Shown here one piece after another: positions 17,854 through 26,754 of a DNA stretch of 64,000 bases. The first letter of the stretch is position 1, and the number at the start of each line of letters is the position of its first letter. The notes beneath the pieces were generated by a model. It ran no database searches and was not told the DNA's origin. It saw only the letters and a program-made list of their open reading frames with translations. This stretch comes from Peribacillus butanolivorans (GTDB lineage Bacteria > Bacillota > Bacilli > Bacillales > DSM-1321), in assembly GCF_001273755.1 (NCBI RefSeq), contig NZ_LGYA01000001.1, forward strand, positions 3,802,173 to 3,866,172. The letters are read 5' to 3'. Position numbers and translations under genes: made by a program.

Positions 17854-19068
17854 TCAAGAAGTCACGTTTTCAATGCTTTCACTCAAAGCTATTTTTACAG
17901 TATCTCTAACAATCATGATTTCTTCATTGGTCGGAATGACCATCACTTTCACCGGGGAATACGGTGCGTTAATAAACGCTTCCACACCCAAGGTACGATT
18001 CAGATCCTCATCCCAGTATACGCCCATAAATTCGAGGCCATCCAAGATTCTTCCCCGAATGGTTTGACTGTTTTCACCGATACCCGCTGTAAAAATGATG
18101 CCGTCCACACCTCCCATTTTCGCTGTATAGGAACCTATGTACTTGTGGATCCGATCAGCAAACACTTCAAGTGCGAGTTCCGCACGCTCATTGCCTTTAT
18201 CTGCTTCCACTTGGATGTCGCGCAGATCGCTGGAAAAGCCAGAAAGAGCTAGAATGCCGCTTTTCTTATTCAAGACATCCAGCACTTCATCAGCTGTTTT
18301 CCCTGTTTTTTCCATGATATAAGGAATCAATGCAGGGTCAATGTTGCCTGAACGCGTTCCCATTGTAACTCCGGCCAATGGAGTAAACCCCATCGATGTA
18401 TCAATCGACTTTCCGCCCTTAATAGCCGTAATGCTTGCACCATTTCCTAAATGGCAGGATATTAAGCGGAGCTGTTCAATCGGCCGACCAATCATTTCTG
18501 CGGCACGCTGGGACACATATTTATGTGAAGTACCATGGAATCCATACTTCCTGATTCCATATTTTTCATAATATTCAAACGGTAAGCTATACATATATGA
18601 ACCTGCTGACATGGTTTGATGAAAAGCAGTGTCGAATACAGCTACTGCTGGAACTTCGCTTAGTATTTGCCGGAATGCCTTAATTCCAGTGCTATTAGCA
18701 GGATTATGAAGGGGAGCTAAATCTGAAAGCTTCTCAATTTCCTCTATTACATCCTCTGTAATCAAGACTGAGTCACTAAACACCTCACCACCATGCACAA
18801 CACGATGCCCGACACCATCTATCTCTTCAAATGAGCCTATGATGCGATGGTGAATCAATTTTTCTAATAAAAGCCCGACAGCTACTTCATGATTGGGTAT
18901 GTGAAGCGTTTCAGAAACCTTTTTGCCTTCAACGCTTAAAGTAAACGTGGAATTTTTCAAGCCGATCCTTTCTACAAGACCTTTTGTAATTACTTGTTCA
19001 CTCGGCATCTCAAAAAGCTGAAACTTCAAAGAAGAGCTGCCTGCATTAATAGCCATAATTTTAGACAT
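17854..19068 (-). CDS. ackA: Acetate kinase
   Basis: AckA interconverts acetyl phosphate and ADP with acetate and ATP, the overflow step that excretes acetate. The 404 residues (family about 395-400) contain the ASKHA phosphate-binding loop NAGSSSLKF, the HRVVHGGE region, and the signature [15 protein letters not shown] cre-like site and a possible promoter lie upstream. It is encoded next to ytxK, as in B. subtilis. Confidence 0.97.
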   Translation of the reverse strand: MSKIMAINAGSSSLKFQLFEMPSEQVITKGLVERIGLKNSTFTLSVEGKKVSETLHIPNHEVAVGLLLEKLIHHRIIGSFEEIDGVGHRVVHGGEVFSDSVLITEDVIEEIEKLSDLAPLHNPANSTGIKAFRQILSEVPAVAVFDTAFHQTMSAGSYMYSLPFEYYEKYGIRKYGFHGTSHKYVSQRAAEMIGRPIEQLRLISCHLGNGASITAIKGGKSIDTSMGFTPLAGVTMGTRSGNIDPALIPYIMEKTGKTADEVLDVLNKKSGILALSGFSSDLRDIQVEADKGNERAELALEVFADRIHKYIGSYTAKMGGVDGIIFTAGIGENSQTIRGRILDGLEFMGVYWDEDLNRTLGVEAFINAPYSPVKVMVIPTNEEIMIVRDTVKIALSESIENVTS

Positions 19069-19130
19069 CCATCCTGCTCCTTTACTCTAAGCTAGTCTAC
19101 AATTCCTATGATCATCACTTCGAAACGTGC

Positions 19131-19159
19131 AGTATATTGTATAATCTTATCATGGTAAG
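19131..19159 (-). promoter_or_regulatory. Candidate promoter of ackA
   Basis: On the minus strand, TTACCA and TATACT (19131-19136) are spaced by 16 bp, with an alternative -10, TACAAT, at 19136-19141. The match is weak. The -35 overlaps the cre-like element. Confidence 0.3.
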
Positions 19160-19167
19160 CGGATACA
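19154..19167. promoter_or_regulatory. cre-like CcpA site upstream of ackA
   Basis: GGTAAGCGGATACA differs from the cre consensus TGNAARCGNWWWCA only at the first base. B. subtilis ackA is activated by CcpA through an upstream cre, and ccpA is present at 54339-55343. The distance to the promoter could not be fixed, so activation versus repression is open. Confidence 0.55.
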
Positions 19168-19211
19168 ACCAATAAAAATTTAAAAATTTAAAATAATCAC
19201 TTTTCCCTAAA

Positions 19212-19246
19212 AATAAAAGCCAATGCCTATGGCACCAGCTTTTATT
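19212..19246 (-). terminator. Terminator of ytxK
   Basis: Outer stem AATAAAAGC/GCTTTTATT and inner stem TGCC/GGCA form a hairpin directly after the ytxK stop codon, with a short T-run. Confidence 0.7.
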
Positions 19247-19248
19247 AT

Positions 19249-20235
19249 CTATTTTTCCTCTTTAAACCAATCATCCATCTGTTGCATAACAGACCTTGTC
19301 GCTTCGAAATCCGATAACTTCGGAAGTTGTACGAGAAGGGCCTTCTTCGGTGCTTCTATATCCTCTTTTTTCTTTTGAAGAATAAGAATGCTTTTCGCAG
19401 CCTCTTCATTTTTAAACATGGAAAGCGGTAGCTGAACCATCCCTTGGATATGTGTATGTTTTTTCAAGAAATCATTCAGCTTAGGGGCTTCTTCCGAGAC
19501 AAATAAGTTATTCGGAACAATGAAGAATAAATATCCGCCATCCTTCACATGCTTAACACTTTGCTCGATAAATAAATGATGCGCATAAGAATGTCCGTTT
19601 TCAGCCTTCAACTCATATTCAGTTGCACGAACATCATTCGGATAATAACCAATCGGCAAGTCACTGACCACTACATCTGAAGGATCAATGAAGAGCGGCT
19701 CTAAGCTGTCCTGATTGAAAAATTGCAGCGGGTGTTCTTGTAGATTGGCACCTGCATAAGCAAGCCTAATCAAGGTTTCATCAATCTCAACACCATATGA
19801 CGCGATGGCTTTGTCCGTTAGTTGGTTCAAAATCGCAAATAGTAAGTTACCCGTTCCGACGGCAGGATCGAGCATGACTAACTCTTTTTGATTCTTCGTA
19901 AATTTACCAACTAAATAGCTGACAAACATACCTACTGCATCCGGCGTCATATGGTGATTCGGCTGTACACTCTGCTGCATACCTTTTAATATAGCTAGCT
20001 GGTACGCTTTACGAATGGCTTCCTTTTCATATTTCTCCGGTGAAAAATCCGCATATTGCTTTGCTAACCTTTTCTTCGATACTTCACTAATTTCCTCTTG
20101 TAGTACTTTCCCTTGGAAGAAATTCTCTCCGGTTTCTCCTAAGGCATCCAGATACGTACATGATAGTTCACTTTGCAATATTTGGGCTGTTTCATCAAAT
20201 TCATAAAATAATTGTTCAACTGGGGTAGACTTCAC
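19249..20235 (-). CDS. ytxK: Class I SAM-dependent methyltransferase YtxK
   Basis: A 328-residue protein of the N6-adenine DNA methylase fold, matching YtxK of B. subtilis in length. The SAM-binding motif I is DPAVGTGNLLFAI, and motif IV is SDLPIGYYP, a variant of the (N/D/S)PP(Y/F) catalytic loop in which the second position is Leu. No target-recognition domain or restriction partner is nearby, so it is unlikely to be a restriction-modification enzyme. The substrate is unknown. Confidence 0.9.
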   Translation of the reverse strand: MKSTPVEQLFYEFDETAQILQSELSCTYLDALGETGENFFQGKVLQEEISEVSKKRLAKQYADFSPEKYEKEAIRKAYQLAILKGMQQSVQPNHHMTPDAVGMFVSYLVGKFTKNQKELVMLDPAVGTGNLLFAILNQLTDKAIASYGVEIDETLIRLAYAGANLQEHPLQFFNQDSLEPLFIDPSDVVVSDLPIGYYPNDVRATEYELKAENGHSYAHHLFIEQSVKHVKDGGYLFFIVPNNLFVSEEAPKLNDFLKKHTHIQGMVQLPLSMFKNEEAAKSILILQKKKEDIEAPKKALLVQLPKLSDFEATRSVMQQMDDWFKEEK

Positions 20236-20464
20236 TTATTTATTCCTCCTGTTTGCTTCTGTCCCTATTTTATAGGTAAGAAGAAAGAGATACAAGTCGT
20301 ACGTCCTGCTTATCATTCTTCGCTTGTTTAACGTACTGTTTTCCTATTTGAAAGTCCGCATATAAGGAATCTCGCGCGAGCCATCCTTTTTTTCACCATG
20401 AGTAAATATAAGGTAAATATGTTAATTTAATAGTGTTGATGACTGGGGGGGTTGTATTTTTTTG

Positions 20465-20572
20465 ATGATTCTAAAAAAGATTCTAAAGTGGGGATTTTAT
20501 GTTTTTGTTTGTCTATACGGAATACTTCCTGTTCTATGGATTATCTTTGTGATTTCACTCTCGGATGGTTAG
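20465..20572 (+). CDS. Candidate 35-residue membrane peptide
   Basis: A short frame starts at ATG 20465 (TTG directly before it) and encodes a peptide with a basic N-terminus (MILKKILKW) and one strong hydrophobic segment (about residues 10-30), ending SLSDG. A run of seven G residues lies about 14 nt before the ATG, rather far for a ribosome site. The composition fits small single-pass membrane peptides common in Bacillus, but A/T-rich intergenic DNA can produce such frames by chance. Confidence 0.35.
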   Translation: MILKKILKWGFYVFVCLYGILPVLWIIFVISLSDG

Positions 20573-20620
20573 AATTTAAAAACCTATGAACAATTTCCTC
20601 CTTTTAAACTTTAAAACAAA

Positions 20621-20645
20621 AAACCGGGCACAATGAGCCCGGTTT
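20621..20645 (-). terminator. Terminator of tpx
   Basis: AAACCGGGC and its complement form a 9-bp GC-rich stem with a 7-nt loop, followed by a T-run on the minus strand, just after the tpx stop. Confidence 0.85.
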
Positions 20646-20660
20646 CTAAGAAATCGTATC

Positions 20661-21161
20661 TTATTTTGCTGCTTTAGCTGCTTCGATTGCACCTTCGTAA
20701 TTTGGATGAGTTGTACCCTCACTAACATATTCAACGAATGTGATTTCATCGTTGCTGTTCACAACGAATACAGAGCGCGCCAATAGACGAAGTTCTTGCA
20801 TAACGACACCGTAAGCTTCACCGAATGAAAGGTCGCGGTGATCGGAAAGTACTTGAACATTGTCCAATCCACTTGCAGCACACCAGCGCTTTTGTGCGAA
20901 AGGAAGATCATTACTGATCGTCAGTACTTTCACATTATCCAATTTTGCAGCTTCTTCATTGAATTTACGTGTTTGTGCATCACATACACCTGTATCGACA
21001 GATGGAACTACACTGATAATGCGGACAGACCCTTTAGAGTCACTTAATGTAACGGGTGATAAATCATTAGCCAATACGGTAAAATCAGGAGCTTTGTCCC
21101 CCACTTTTAGTTCTGGTCCTACTAAAGTGACCGGGTTGTTTTTAAATGTAACTGAAGCCAT
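20661..21161 (-). CDS. tpx: Thiol peroxidase
   Basis: Tpx is an atypical 2-Cys peroxiredoxin that reduces hydrogen and alkyl peroxides, recycled by thioredoxin. The 166-residue protein carries the peroxidatic Cys60 in SVDTGVC and the resolving Cys94 in KRWCAAS, the standard Tpx spacing. ATG 21161 is selected because AAAGGAGG sits just upstream and the family starts MASVTF; the upstream in-frame ATG at 21257 would add 32 unrelated residues. A good promoter lies at 21200-21228. Confidence 0.96.
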   Translation of the reverse strand: MASVTFKNNPVTLVGPELKVGDKAPDFTVLANDLSPVTLSDSKGSVRIISVVPSVDTGVCDAQTRKFNEEAAKLDNVKVLTISNDLPFAQKRWCAASGLDNVQVLSDHRDLSFGEAYGVVMQELRLLARSVFVVNSNDEITFVEYVSEGTTHPNYEGAIEAAKAAK

Positions 21162-21199
21162 TAAAAATTCCTCCTTTTTCTGCTTTATGTACAAGCCTA

Positions 21200-21228
21200 A
21201 TAATATTTGTTTTACCGGAATTTTGCAA
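21200..21228 (-). promoter_or_regulatory. Sigma-A promoter of tpx
   Basis: On the minus strand TTGCAA (21223-21228) and TATTAT (21200-21205) are spaced by 17 bp, with a start near 21193 and a leader of about 32 nt. Confidence 0.55.
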
Positions 21229-21321
21229 TTAATTGAATTGAGAAAAGTGAAAATCACTATGCGTTAAACTTAAACGTTCCAAGCCTTTCAATAATTTTGT
21301 AAAAATTTACGCAAAAAGAAA

Positions 21322-21339
21322 ACTCGGCGGATGCCGAGT
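21322..21339 (-). terminator. Terminator of the ytfI-ytfJ transcript
   Basis: ACTCGGC and its complement form a 7-bp stem with a 4-nt loop. It is followed on the minus strand by TTTCTTTTT, just after the ytfJ stop codon. Confidence 0.8.
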
Positions 21340-21344
21340 CGCAG

Positions 21345-21809
21345 TTAGAAATCTAAATTCTGTTTAGGCTCTTGATTTTTCGTTGTAGATTGCTGACTGC
21401 TGCCTTGCTTTTGATTACTGTCTTTTTTAGAAAGCATGGACTGAATCTTATCGACTACCTGTGGCGCTAAATCCATCATTTTTTCAAGAAGATGCGTCCC
21501 TTCATCCAGATGAATCATTTTCACGCCATGTGAACCGACAATCAGAAAGGCAATTGGTGTAATGGATACTCCACCACCGCTACCTCCCCCAAAAGGCTGC
21601 TTGGAAGCGCCCTGCTGGCCTTGATGGTTTTCGTCAATCACAAATTCGCTGCCACCAGCTGCAAACCCAAACCCAACTTTGGATACGGTTAATATGACAC
21701 TACCATCTGGAGTTTCCACCGGATCTCCGATAATCGTATTCACATCAACCATTTCTTTCAGATTTTCCATTGCCTCTTTCATCAACCCTTGGATTGGATG
21801 ATCTGACAT
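21345..21809 (-). CDS. ytfJ: Spore protein GerW (YtfJ)
   Basis: A 154-residue protein matching the GerW/YtfJ family (about 151 residues), needed for normal spore germination responses in B. subtilis. It has the conserved core GDPVETPDGSVILTVSKVGFGFAAGG, a Gly-rich linker (GGGSGGGVSITPIAFL), a hydrophobic segment and a Gln/Ser/Lys-rich tail. The start follows GGAGG. It lies 15 bp after ytfI and forms a two-gene operon. Forespore expression is expected from the family. Confidence 0.93.
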   Translation of the reverse strand: MSDHPIQGLMKEAMENLKEMVDVNTIIGDPVETPDGSVILTVSKVGFGFAAGGSEFVIDENHQGQQGASKQPFGGGSGGGVSITPIAFLIVGSHGVKMIHLDEGTHLLEKMMDLAPQVVDKIQSMLSKKDSNQKQGSSQQSTTKNQEPKQNLDF

Positions 21810-21824
21810 CTAAATTCCTCCACT

Positions 21825-22517
21825 CTAAAACGATTGTTTGTTGGAATCACCTGACAGCTTCGCTAATTTCTTAGACTTAAACTTCACTCTTCCGCCTTTC
21901 CAGTATCGAAGCAGTTTTATTCCAGTCACCATAGCTTGCCCGATTCTAAATTGTAATATGCAGGAAATCGACGTATTAGCCTGCTTCCTCTGAAAGTCAG
22001 GTGTAATTGAATAAGAGGGCATGATTTTAAAATTTAAATAGGTCGTTAATATGCCAATGATGGAACCTTTAAGCGCCCAGCAGCCCCCTGTTAAGACCCC
22101 GGTGTGTGCGGCATTTTTAGTACCGACCATACTATGCCAGGCAAATTCTATAACTTGAACTTTGCCTAAGAAATGACGAATGGCCCGATGAAAATTGACT
22201 ATATGTTGAAGCAGTGTCTTCATGTCAGCCATTCCATCCCGTAAATCTTCCGGTGTAATTTTATCTAATCCTTCTTTTTTAGTTTCTTCCTTCATTCCTT
22301 TTTCTTTCTTTACTACTATCGATGCCGAGTCATCGTCCTTCTTGATGACAGGTACCTTGAAGGTATAATGAAAAAGTCCATACCATGCTGATGCTTTTAT
22401 ATGAATTATGTCATTTTTATGAACACGTTTGTAGTCAAAGTGCACTCTTATTTTCGTAAAAACAAGAAGAAGCAGCACCACAATGAGAATAGTCAAAATT
22501 AGCAAAAGCCACTTCAT
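21825..22517 (-). CDS. ytfI: DUF2953 protein YtfI
   Basis: A 230-residue protein with an N-terminal membrane helix (residues 2-22, very Leu/Ile/Val rich) and a conserved DUF2953 C-terminal part including EFAWHSMVGTKNAAHTGVLTGGCWALKG. Function is unknown. Its partner ytfJ is a spore protein, so a sporulation role is likely. In B. subtilis, ytfI and ytfJ are likewise adjacent. Confidence 0.87.
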   Translation of the reverse strand: MKWLLLILTILIVVLLLLVFTKIRVHFDYKRVHKNDIIHIKASAWYGLFHYTFKVPVIKKDDDSASIVVKKEKGMKEETKKEGLDKITPEDLRDGMADMKTLLQHIVNFHRAIRHFLGKVQVIEFAWHSMVGTKNAAHTGVLTGGCWALKGSIIGILTTYLNFKIMPSYSITPDFQRKQANTSISCILQFRIGQAMVTGIKLLRYWKGGRVKFKSKKLAKLSGDSNKQSF

Positions 22518-22567
22518 ACATCCACGCCCTTTCAGCCTATCATTATCGGCTTGGGCAAAAAAAAATA

Positions 22568-22603
22568 AACCTGCAAAAGCGAAAATTACGCTCTTACAGG
22601 TTC
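22568..22603 (-). terminator. Probable terminator of sppA-yteJ
   Basis: AACCTG and AGCG on one arm pair with CGCT and CAGGTT on the other, separated by short mismatched stretches. It is followed on the minus strand by TTTATTTTTTTT and lies just after the yteJ stop codon. Confidence 0.7.
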
Positions 22604-22617
22604 ATAATTAAAACAAA

Positions 22618-23160
22618 TTATCTTCTAACTAAAACAACACTTGTGTCTGCAAAGACATCATGCAAAGCCTGTTTCTTTGGTAAAAGGCCCGCCAACACAT
22701 AGCCAACCCACGTGATTTTTGAAATATAGCGGCCAATCAGCTCCCTGAACAATACTGTACCCCAAGAAATAGACTCTGTCTCTTCTTTCAATGCCACAAC
22801 TTTCAGTCCAAAAATCATCTTACCCAACGTCTGGTTTAAGTATTTGGTCATCAATACGAAGTAAATAAAGAATACAAGTCCCGTTAAGAAAGCCTCTGCC
22901 GAAAACCAAAGATCGTCTGTACCATTATAAAACTTAAAAATAGGATGAATCAAAATCCGGTTTAAGCTCCCGATAATCAACAAATCAGCTAAATATGCCC
23001 AAAATCTCAACCAAAAACCAGCAAAGTAAACTACCCTCACATCGCCATCATCCACGATTGCCTGTGCCGGTAAAAGCTCTTGCTGAACGATTTCTTCTTC
23101 TTGCTTTGTATTAAGATTGGATGAATCGATTTGTTCATTGTTTTCATTTCGTTCCGTCAT
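22618..23160 (-). CDS. yteJ: RDD-family membrane protein YteJ
   Basis: A 180-residue RDD-family protein with three to four membrane segments. The charged N-terminal 40 residues precede AGFWLRFWAYLADLLIIG, the arginine/aspartate signature that names the family, and QTLGKMIFGLKVV follows the central helices. It lies 12 bp after sppA in the same operon. In B. subtilis, YteJ is linked with SppA in resistance to membrane-acting peptides, so a membrane-protein quality role is likely. Confidence 0.9.
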   Translation of the reverse strand: MTERNENNEQIDSSNLNTKQEEEIVQQELLPAQAIVDDGDVRVVYFAGFWLRFWAYLADLLIIGSLNRILIHPIFKFYNGTDDLWFSAEAFLTGLVFFIYFVLMTKYLNQTLGKMIFGLKVVALKEETESISWGTVLFRELIGRYISKITWVGYVLAGLLPKKQALHDVFADTSVVLVRR

Positions 23161-23172
23161 CCTTCAGCCCCC

Positions 23173-24174
23173 CTATTCCGCATACAAATACATTAAGCGT
23201 GGAGAATTTGAAGAGGAAAGGATTTTTGTCAAAACAGCCGTTTCCACATCATTGCCCAACATTTTTTGCGCTCCCATACTGAATAATGAACCGAAACCTG
23301 CCTCATCTGTATAACGGATTACTTGCGCGTCTTTTTTACCGATATCCGTTTTCATCGCGGCAATTACATCATCCAAATGGCCGAAATCATCAATTAAATG
23401 GTTTTCTTTCGCCTGACGTCCATCATAAATCCGGCCATCAGCGATTTTACGTACTTCCTTCTCTGTCATACCGCGCCCGTCGGCAATGATTTTAACAAAT
23501 TGATCATAAGAATTATCAATCATATTTTGGAGGATTTCGCGTTCTTCATCAGTCATTTCCCGAGACGGACTCATAATATCTTTGTGTGGACCACTTTTGA
23601 TTGTTTCAAACTCAACTCCATACTTTTTAGCTAGTTTCTCGTAATTATACCCATGCATAATGACCCCAAGTGAACCCGTCATTGTTTCTGGGCTAGCATA
23701 AATCTTATCAGCTGGAGCAGAAATATAATATCCGCCAGAAGCGGCCATTGAACCCATAGAAACATAGACTGGTTTTTTCACCTTTTTAATATCAAGGATC
23801 TTATCATAAATCTCAGCACTTTCCACAACACCGCCGCCAGGAGAATTTACACGCAAGATAATTCCTTTAATATCGTCATTTTCTTCAGCCATTTTCAACT
23901 TATCCATGAAGGCTCTGTGATTATATGTTGCTGAACTAAGTAATGAAGCTTCTCCAGTATCTTGGATTGTACCTTCTACATCAAATACCGCAATAACATT
24001 TGAGAAATCTTCGCCTTCTATAACTTCTTCGTAAAACTCGCTGTCGGAAGCAAATAATTCATCAATCAAATTTTCCGTATCAGCTGTAAATACAGTCGTA
24101 GCCACCCCTACTCCAATAGAGACAAAAAATAAAACGGCTGCGATTCCAAGTGCTGCCCAACGCTTTCCATTCAT
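23173..24174 (-). CDS. sppA: Signal peptide peptidase SppA
   Basis: SppA digests signal peptides left in the membrane after secretion. The 333 residues match B. subtilis SppA (335). An N-terminal membrane anchor (residues 6-29) is followed by the crotonase-like protease fold. The Ser/Lys dyad is readable as Ser146 in MAASGGYY and Lys198 in SGPHKDIMSP, and VNSPGGGV forms the oxyanion region. It is the first gene of an sppA-yteJ operon and is preceded by GGGGG. Confidence 0.96.
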   Translation of the reverse strand: MNGKRWAALGIAAVLFFVSIGVGVATTVFTADTENLIDELFASDSEFYEEVIEGEDFSNVIAVFDVEGTIQDTGEASLLSSATYNHRAFMDKLKMAEENDDIKGIILRVNSPGGGVVESAEIYDKILDIKKVKKPVYVSMGSMAASGGYYISAPADKIYASPETMTGSLGVIMHGYNYEKLAKKYGVEFETIKSGPHKDIMSPSREMTDEEREILQNMIDNSYDQFVKIIADGRGMTEKEVRKIADGRIYDGRQAKENHLIDDFGHLDDVIAAMKTDIGKKDAQVIRYTDEAGFGSLFSMGAQKMLGNDVETAVLTKILSSSNSPRLMYLYAE

Positions 24175-24376
24175 CTGTGTTCCCCCTTAAATATATGTAT
24201 CCTTCTTACCATACGAACTGCATACAAAAATGTTTCAATCCATGATAAACTAAGACATATAAAATTGTAGCAAATAATCCTCTAATTGGAAATGCGAAGG
24301 TACACTTTGTAATATCGGCTTTCCCTTATACAGAAAAAAAGAAAGCCCTTTCATCACTATACATACTAGGGGGATC

Positions 24377-25180
24377 ATGATGGACACTCGAAAGAATATT
24401 TATTTTTTCCATGCTTCAAATGCAGAGATGCTGAACAAGGTCGAACGTCTAGCCAAGTTGGCAAAGCAATATTCATATGAAATTGTCCAAGACTTCACAA
24501 AAGCCAACATTATCGTAAGTATTGGTGATGACGGCACCTTTTTGCAGGCAGTCCGTAAAACCGGTTTCAGAGAAGATTGTTTATATGCTGGCGTTTCTAC
24601 CACAGGAAATTTGAATATGTATTGTGATTTCCACCTAGAAGATACAAACAAAATGATTGATGCCATGACTAGAGAGCAAATCGAGGTGCGCAAATACCCA
24701 ACTATTGATATTCAACTAGATGACCAACCTTCCTTTTATGCCCTCAACGAACTCAGTATCCGCACTTCTATCATCAAAACGTTCATCATGGATATTTTCA
24801 TTGATCAAATCCATTTTGAAACCTTCCGTGGGGACGGAATCATTATAGCGACACCGACCGGAAGCACTGCCTATAATAAATCGGTCAATGGGGCCGTTGT
24901 GGACCCGCTTCTCCCATGCTTTCAGGTAAGCGAGCTCGCTTCAATCAATAACAATACCTATCGGACCTTGGGCTCTTCATTCATCCTAAGCGGCGATAAA
25001 ACATTGACTGTTCACCTTGAACAAAACGGACCAAGCTATCCAATCATTGGCTTGGACAATGAAGCCTTGAGCATTAGTTATGTCGAAAAGGTCCAGGTCC
25101 GATTAAGCGGTAAAGTCATCAAAACCGTTAAGCTGAAAGACAACTCCTTTTGGGAAAAAGTAAAACGGACTTTTTTATAA
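24377..25180 (+). CDS. ytdI: NAD kinase (NadF2/YtdI type)
   Basis: The enzyme phosphorylates NAD to NADP. The 267 residues match B. subtilis YtdI in length. The conserved NE (ALNELSIRTS) and TPTGSTAYNKS motifs are intact, but the phosphate-binding GGDG motif reads GDDG at residues 50-53 (ATTGGTGATGACGGC). This is unusual for the family, though the catalytic Asp is kept. Two adjacent ATGs (24377 and 24380) follow AGGGGGATC, and the second has better spacing. A strong terminator follows. Confidence 0.93.
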   Translation: MMDTRKNIYFFHASNAEMLNKVERLAKLAKQYSYEIVQDFTKANIIVSIGDDGTFLQAVRKTGFREDCLYAGVSTTGNLNMYCDFHLEDTNKMIDAMTREQIEVRKYPTIDIQLDDQPSFYALNELSIRTSIIKTFIMDIFIDQIHFETFRGDGIIIATPTGSTAYNKSVNGAVVDPLLPCFQVSELASINNNTYRTLGSSFILSGDKTLTVHLEQNGPSYPIIGLDNEALSISYVEKVQVRLSGKVIKTVKLKDNSFWEKVKRTFL

Positions 25181-25188
25181 AACTCCCT

Positions 25189-25223
25189 AAAAAGGTACCA
25201 GATATAATATCTGGTACCTTTTT
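25189..25223. terminator. Bidirectional terminator between ytdI and the TatD gene
   Basis: A 17-bp perfect stem (AAAAAGGTACCAGATAT and complement) around a single central base, with A- and T-runs on both sides. The TatD-family stop codon lies at its edge. Confidence 0.92.
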
Positions 25224-25992
25224 ATATATGATAAAAATCTTTGGTATTTTGATAAAGGGTTTCATATACAATCTCAAATGGTAAGTTTTTAATTGAAGCA
25301 ATTTGACGTGCACTGTCATGCATCATGCCCGGATGGGTCCATTCCCCTTTGAAAACCCCTTCAAACGGCCATGGGCCATCCGTTTCAAGCATCATCAGCT
25401 TAAGCGGAAAAACCGAAACTAACTCCTGTATTTCTTTTTCGTAACAAACATCAGGTGTGATGGAAATGTGGTACCCGTTTTTGACCATTCTTTCTACTGT
25501 CTGGATATCCCCTTTAAACCAATGAAAATGAGCCTTTGTAATTTGGTTTTTCTCTAATAGGTCACAAACAACAGGCGCATCATCATAGACCGCATGAAGA
25601 ATAACTGGTTTTTCAAACTCTTTCGCAAAAGCAAGGAACCTATCAAGTATCTCTATGTACTCTGACGTATCTATACTGGGATTTTCTTGCCTTAAGTAAT
25701 ATGGCAGCCCTACCTCACCTACAGCAAACATATTGTGCCTATGTTCCCGCATCCAACTCAATAAATCATTCACTTCTTCTTCACTTGGGAGGGACTGCTC
25801 AGGATGAAAACCAAAGGCAGGCTTAATACGTGAATCTTTGATGGAAAGCTGATAATTTTTTATGGACGAGGTCAAATTCATGGAAACAGTTAGCAAGGAT
25901 TCCACTTGTGCCTTTTCCATATCAGTGAGAATCTGCTTCTGCTTCCTTTCATCATACCTATCCAAATGGATATGGCTGTCGATGATCTTCAT
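25222..25992 (-). CDS. TatD-family metal-dependent hydrolase in a thiamine operon
   Basis: A 256-residue amidohydrolase-fold protein of the TatD family. Metal-ligand motifs are readable in order: HxH in DSHIHLD (residues 5-11), Glu in VGEVGLP, His in VILHAV, His in AHFHWFKG and Asp in LETDGPW. It is the last gene of a minus-strand operon of ABC-transporter genes behind a TPP riboswitch, 18 bp after the ATPase gene. The TatD family includes nucleases and small-molecule hydrolases; context favours processing of an imported thiamine precursor, but this is inference. Confidence 0.87.
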   Translation of the reverse strand: MKIIDSHIHLDRYDERKQKQILTDMEKAQVESLLTVSMNLTSSIKNYQLSIKDSRIKPAFGFHPEQSLPSEEEVNDLLSWMREHRHNMFAVGEVGLPYYLRQENPSIDTSEYIEILDRFLAFAKEFEKPVILHAVYDDAPVVCDLLEKNQITKAHFHWFKGDIQTVERMVKNGYHISITPDVCYEKEIQELVSVFPLKLMMLETDGPWPFEGVFKGEWTHPGMMHDSARQIASIKNLPFEIVYETLYQNTKDFYHI

Positions 25993-26010
25993 TTTATATT
26001 CCCTCCTAAC

Positions 26011-26754
26011 TTAAGTAGTAAAAGTTGGCTTTAGTGCGGCATATAATTCTCTCTTCAAATTGAAAAATTCATCACTAAGAAGCTGCTCCTCACTTCTTGG
26101 CCTTGGAAATGGAACTACAACTTCTTTGATGACAGTTGCCGGTTTTGCTGATAACACGTATATTCTATCGGAAAGGAAAACCGCTTCATCAATGCTATGC
26201 GTAACAAAAAGCACCGACCTCCGATTTTCTTCCCAAACAGACATCAGCCATTTTTGCATTTGCAATCTTGTCAGTTCATCCAAGGCAGAAAAGGGTTCGT
26301 CCAGGCACATCAATTCCTGTGGACTTAATATACTTCGAATAAACGCAGCTCTTTGCTTCATGCCTCCAGATAATTCGTGCGGATATGCTTTCTCGTACTC
26401 TTCTAATCCGGCTTTCATCAATAGAGCTTTTGCCATTTCTTTATCTTTAACACCCGAAAGCTCGCTTCCTAGCAAAACATTTTCTAATACCGTTCTCCAA
26501 GGTAAAAGGGATGGCTGCTGAGGCATATAGCTTATATGACCCTTTAAGCCATTTATTTTTTTACTGTCCAGTGAAATGATGCCATGATGCGGCTTCAAAA
26601 TGCCCCCTATTAGGTGAAACAATGTACTTTTACCACTGCCAGATGGCCCAAGGATGGTTACAAACTCTCCATCATCCACATAGAAATTTATATTCTCTAA
26701 AATATTCTGTTTACCATCGAAAGTATAGGAGACATCTTTAATTTGCAGCTTCAT
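26011..26754 (-). CDS. ABC transporter ATPase, thiamine precursor (ThiZ-like)
   Basis: A 247-residue nitrate/taurine-type ABC ATPase. Walker A GPSGSGKST is at residues 36-44, followed by the Q-loop (MPQQPSLLPW), signature LSGGMKQR, Walker B LMCLDEPF and the H-loop FVTHS. ATG 26754 is preferred because AAGGAGGGTG sits 7-8 nt upstream; the ORF can be extended to 26817 but that part overlaps the permease gene and lacks homology. The 17-bp overlap with the permease gene implies coupling. The TPP riboswitch upstream points to HMP-type precursor uptake. Confidence 0.9.
   Translation of the reverse strand: MKLQIKDVSYTFDGKQNILENINFYVDDGEFVTILGPSGSGKSTLFHLIGGILKPHHGIISLDSKKINGLKGHISYMPQQPSLLPWRTVLENVLLGSELSGVKDKEMAKALLMKAGLEEYEKAYPHELSGGMKQRAAFIRSILSPQELMCLDEPFSALDELTRLQMQKWLMSVWEENRRSVLFVTHSIDEAVFLSDRIYVLSAKPATVIKEVVVPFPRPRSEEQLLSDEFFNLKRELYAALKPTFTT

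Larger units (their letters stand above)
20236..20660. other. Intergenic region between ytxK and tpx
   Basis: This 425-bp gap holds the ytxK ribosome site, a candidate 35-residue membrane peptide gene (20465-20572) and the tpx terminator. Nothing else with clear structure was seen. Confidence 0.6.

Noticed and set aside
19249-20235. Restriction-modification methyltransferase
   Set aside because: The protein has the DNA-methylase fold but no target-recognition domain and no nuclease or specificity gene nearby; it matches housekeeping YtxK.
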